28,355 nucleotides of DNA. Source: Saccoglossus kowalevskii. Lineage: Eukaryota; Hemichordata; Enteropneusta; Harrimaniidae. A program made the position numbers and the translations under genes. This document shows positions 25,871 to 28,355 of the stretch, one piece after another; position 1 is the stretch's first letter, and each line of letters starts with the position of its first letter. The DNA is taken from positions 1-28,355 of the forward strand of contig NW_003108105.1 of assembly GCF_000003605.2 (NCBI RefSeq), written 5' to 3'. The notes beneath the pieces were generated by a model that was not told the origin of the DNA, did no database searches, and saw only the letters and a program-made list of their open reading frames with translations.

Positions 25871-26860
25871 TATTATGCAAATACATTATGCAAATTAACT
25901 GCAATGCTCGGCATGGACTCTGGGGAGAACACAGATGTATTTAAGTTAATAAAAATACTGGGAACAAATGTAGTCAGGTTTGTAAAAATCTGAGCGAAGC
26001 CAGTGGAATCACAGATGCTCGTTAGACCTGGGATTGCCGATTTTCTGCCAAAATATAAGAAAATCATTCCTATTTGCTGATTGATTGTAATAAGAGAACC
26101 AATGAGATATTTAAGAACCACTTTATTCATTATAAAATGAAAATCTATATTTTACCACTATTTACGGACTGAGAGTGTACTGAAGGTCGGACACTTCGCT
26201 GCCAATATCCCCAACATTGCTCTCAGGAAAACATCAAAAGCTAACACTTACATGACAACTTCTGCGCTAATAACCAACAAGGTGGTGTCACAAATATCAC
26301 AAAATACTAGATGTAGCCCAAATCTCTGTAACAATTAACTTAAAATAAATAAATTGTATGTTTTCCGTAAAAAAAATTACGAGAGTACAAGTATTCCTAT
26401 AAAAGTAGCTGTTTTTACATGTTTAATAGTTATTGTTCTTTTTAAAGTCGTCTTTCAGATTGTGTCTCTATTACAGTTAACTTTCGCAGTGTCCTTTGTT
26501 TACAAGTATAGTGTTCTCACATACTTTTCAAAATGCCCATGTCAAAATCTAGTGTTTCCATATATGTCATAGTTTCTTGATCAATTTTATTGATATTTGG
26601 TGAAAGTATGGATTGACCTACATTCGATTACATTCACTTATTATGCAAAGCCTGTACCTTTATCATACTTGCTCTGATCACACGGGAGCTATTTACAGTT
26701 TAACATTGATTAACTTTGGTGTCTTTTAAAAGTGTTTTCAACTTCTTTTGGATCTGTTTCAAGTTTTTGTGGCATAATTTCATACATCATTTTTCGGTTT
26801 CCTGTTGAGCTATCAATCTAGTGCAGTATTTCTTTATTCTGCCATATAGATATTAGGGTG
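25871..26860. other. Intron 14, further stretch without gene
   Basis: AT-rich. An 85-codon minus frame (25873-26130) and a 72-codon plus frame (26354-26572) have no recognisable family and are short enough to be chance. Confidence 0.4.
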
Positions 26861-26864
26861 CGTA

Positions 26865-27095
26865 TCTCTTTGTCGAGCCTAAAATTTCACGAAATTAATT
26901 GAAATAAGATGATTGAGGCCATGGTTTCGGCCTGATAGTTGGGCTTGATGCCTATACATGGTAGAAGCCATGTCGAGGCCCAATCCTATATCAGTTCAAC
27001 CCTAGTGTTTATTGGAGCTGAACTTGGCTTGGGCTGACTCAAATCGAGCGCATATACATGGTCATTTTTGATGGCTCGAGCCATGGGCCCCGGTA
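26865..27095. repeat. Inverted-repeat-rich segment, possible MITE-like element
   Basis: GC-richer block starting TTAGGGTGCGTATC. It contains a 6-bp stem ACATGG/CCATGT with 6-nt loop (26956-26973), TTGGGC/GCCCAA around it (26939-26944, 26978-26983), TATACATGGT repeated 100 bp apart (26953, 27053), and the perfect 14-bp palindrome ATGGCTCGAGCCAT at 27071-27084. No convincing terminal inverted repeats or target duplication identified. Confidence 0.35.
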
Positions 27096-27189
27096 AAATG
27101 TTGTTGTGTAAAAATAGCAACAGACACAGCAATGCACAGAGTTAACAAATTTGATCATTTCATACTGCTCTGTAATTGTAAATGATGTC

Positions 27190-28355
27190 AACCTCATGTT
27201 AGTTTTTGCAGTGTATGACAGCCATATGTAACAACCACTGACCTATCAAGTGATGACAGTGTTTGTCGGACCTAGGTTAGCTTAAGGTAACAACCACTGA
27301 CCTATCAAGTGGTGACAGTGTATGACATCCCGAGGTATCAATCACTGACCTATCAAGTGATGACAGTGTATGACATCCCCAGGTATCAACCACTGACCTA
27401 TCAAGTTGTGACAGTGTATGACATCCCGAGGTAGCAATCACTGACCTATCAAGTGATGACAGTGTATGGCAGCCCAAGGTATCAACCACTGACCTATCAA
27501 GTGATGACAGTGTATGACATCCCCAGGTATCAAACACTGACCTATCATATGATGACAGTGTATGACATCCCCAGGTATCAACCACTGACCTATCATATGA
27601 TGACAGTGTATGACATCCCCAGGTATCAACCACTGACCTATCAAGTGATGACAGTGTATGACATCCCCAGGTATCAACCACTGACCTATCAAGTGATGAC
27701 AGTGTATGACATCCCCATGTATCAACCACTGACCTATCAAGTGGTGACAGTGTATGACATCCCCAGGTATCAAACACTGACTTATCATATGATGACAGTG
27801 TATGACATCCCCAGGTATCAACCACTGACCTATCAAGTGGTGACAGTGTATGACATCCCCAGGTATCAACCACTGACCTATCATATGATGACAGTGTACA
27901 TGTATATAAGACCTAGGTAACAACCACTGACCTATAACGTGATGACAGTGTATGACATTCCCAGGTATCAACCACTGACCTATCAAGTGGTGACAGTGTA
28001 TGACATCCCCAGGTATCAAACACTGACCTATCATATGATGACAGTGTATGACATCCCCAGGTATCAACCACTGACCTATCAAGTGATGACAGTGTATGAC
28101 ATCCCCAGGTATCAACCACTGACCTATCAAGTGATGAGAGAGTATGACAGCCCAAGGTATCAACCTATCATGTGATGACAGTGTATGTCAGTCCCAGGTA
28201 TCAACCACTGACCTGTCAAGTGATGACAGTGTATGTCAGTCCCAGGTATCAACCACTGACCTATCAAGTGATGACAGTGTATGTCAGTCCCAGGTATCAA
28301 TCAATGACCTATCAAGTGATGACAGTGTATGTTAGACCTATGTATCAACCACTGA
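27190..28355. repeat. 48-bp minisatellite, ~23 copies, continues past window
   Basis: Unit: ACCACTGACCTATCAAGTGA, TGACAGTGTA, TGACATCCCC, AGGTATCA. Spacing is exactly 48 bp from 27313 to 27889, with exceptions of 59, 54 and 41 bp at the left end, near 27943 and near 28176. Variant units carry CATATGATG in place of CAAGTGATG. Because 48 is a multiple of three, three of six frames stay open, giving frames of up to 241 codons that are not credible genes. Confidence 0.95.

Noticed and set aside
27277..28163. Long minus-strand frames (198 and 241 codons) and plus-strand frames in the 48-bp array
   Set aside because: Two overlapping minus frames and one plus frame are open at once because the unit is 48 bp with few stops; no flanking exon or domain.
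27190..28355. CRISPR array
   Set aside because: Units are contiguous tandem repeats without unique spacers, and the DNA is from an animal genome.
22833..28355. Next alpha2delta exon (YDYQA motif)
   Set aside because: Searched by eye for TATGATTATCA-like and related codings after an AG acceptor; none found, so the exon is probably beyond the window.
1..28355. tRNA or rRNA genes
   Set aside because: No GGTTCRANNCC-type B box paired with an A box, and no rRNA core sequence, was noticed on either strand.

Overview
This is animal genomic DNA: AT-rich, intron-rich, with GT-AG splice sites and many dispersed and tandem repeats. Its backbone is the middle part of one plus-strand gene. Fourteen short exons between 1254 and 22832 (1055 nt, 351 codons plus 2 nt) join with consistent intron phases and no stop codon. 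They encode the extracellular C-terminal half of a voltage-gated calcium channel alpha-2/delta subunit, closest in wording to the alpha2delta-3/4 branch as I recall it. Both ends of the gene lie outside the window. The gene family, together with DIRS and LINE fragments and long intronic repeats, suggests a marine invertebrate (hemichordate, cephalochordate or lophotrochozoan-like). The sequence does not let me name the species.

Layout: 1-840 is an array of a ~150-bp repeat (family A) with two long (TA)n tracts. Exons 1-10 lie at 1254-7174, separated by mostly short introns; introns 1 and 2 hold an LTR-like segment, a 13-bp minisatellite and a ~140-bp higher-order repeat. Intron 10 (7175-9165) holds an LTR-like block interrupted by a minus-strand LINE 3' end bounded by a 19-bp target-site duplication. 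Intron 11 (9228-15482) holds a decayed plus-strand LINE 3' end with microsatellite tails, and a second family A array. Intron 12 (15531-21527) holds a decayed DIRS-type retrotransposon (gag-like, reverse transcriptase, RNase H, start of tyrosine recombinase; 3'-truncated) inside a second repeat family (B), followed by a third family A array and more family B. Intron 13 carries an 84-bp minisatellite. Intron 14 carries a 47-bp minisatellite and, at the right edge, a 48-bp minisatellite of about 23 copies.

Apart from the alpha2delta exons I see no functional gene on either strand. All longer open frames outside the exons fall in tandem repeats or in decayed transposon sequence. No tRNA, rRNA, CRISPR or operon-like arrangement was recognised. 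The most unusual content is the repeat architecture: family A in three introns with a shared terminal module and a GC-rich hairpin, minisatellites that keep an exact period over many copies, and a chimeric LINE insert whose 5' half is a CpG-rich segment of unknown origin.
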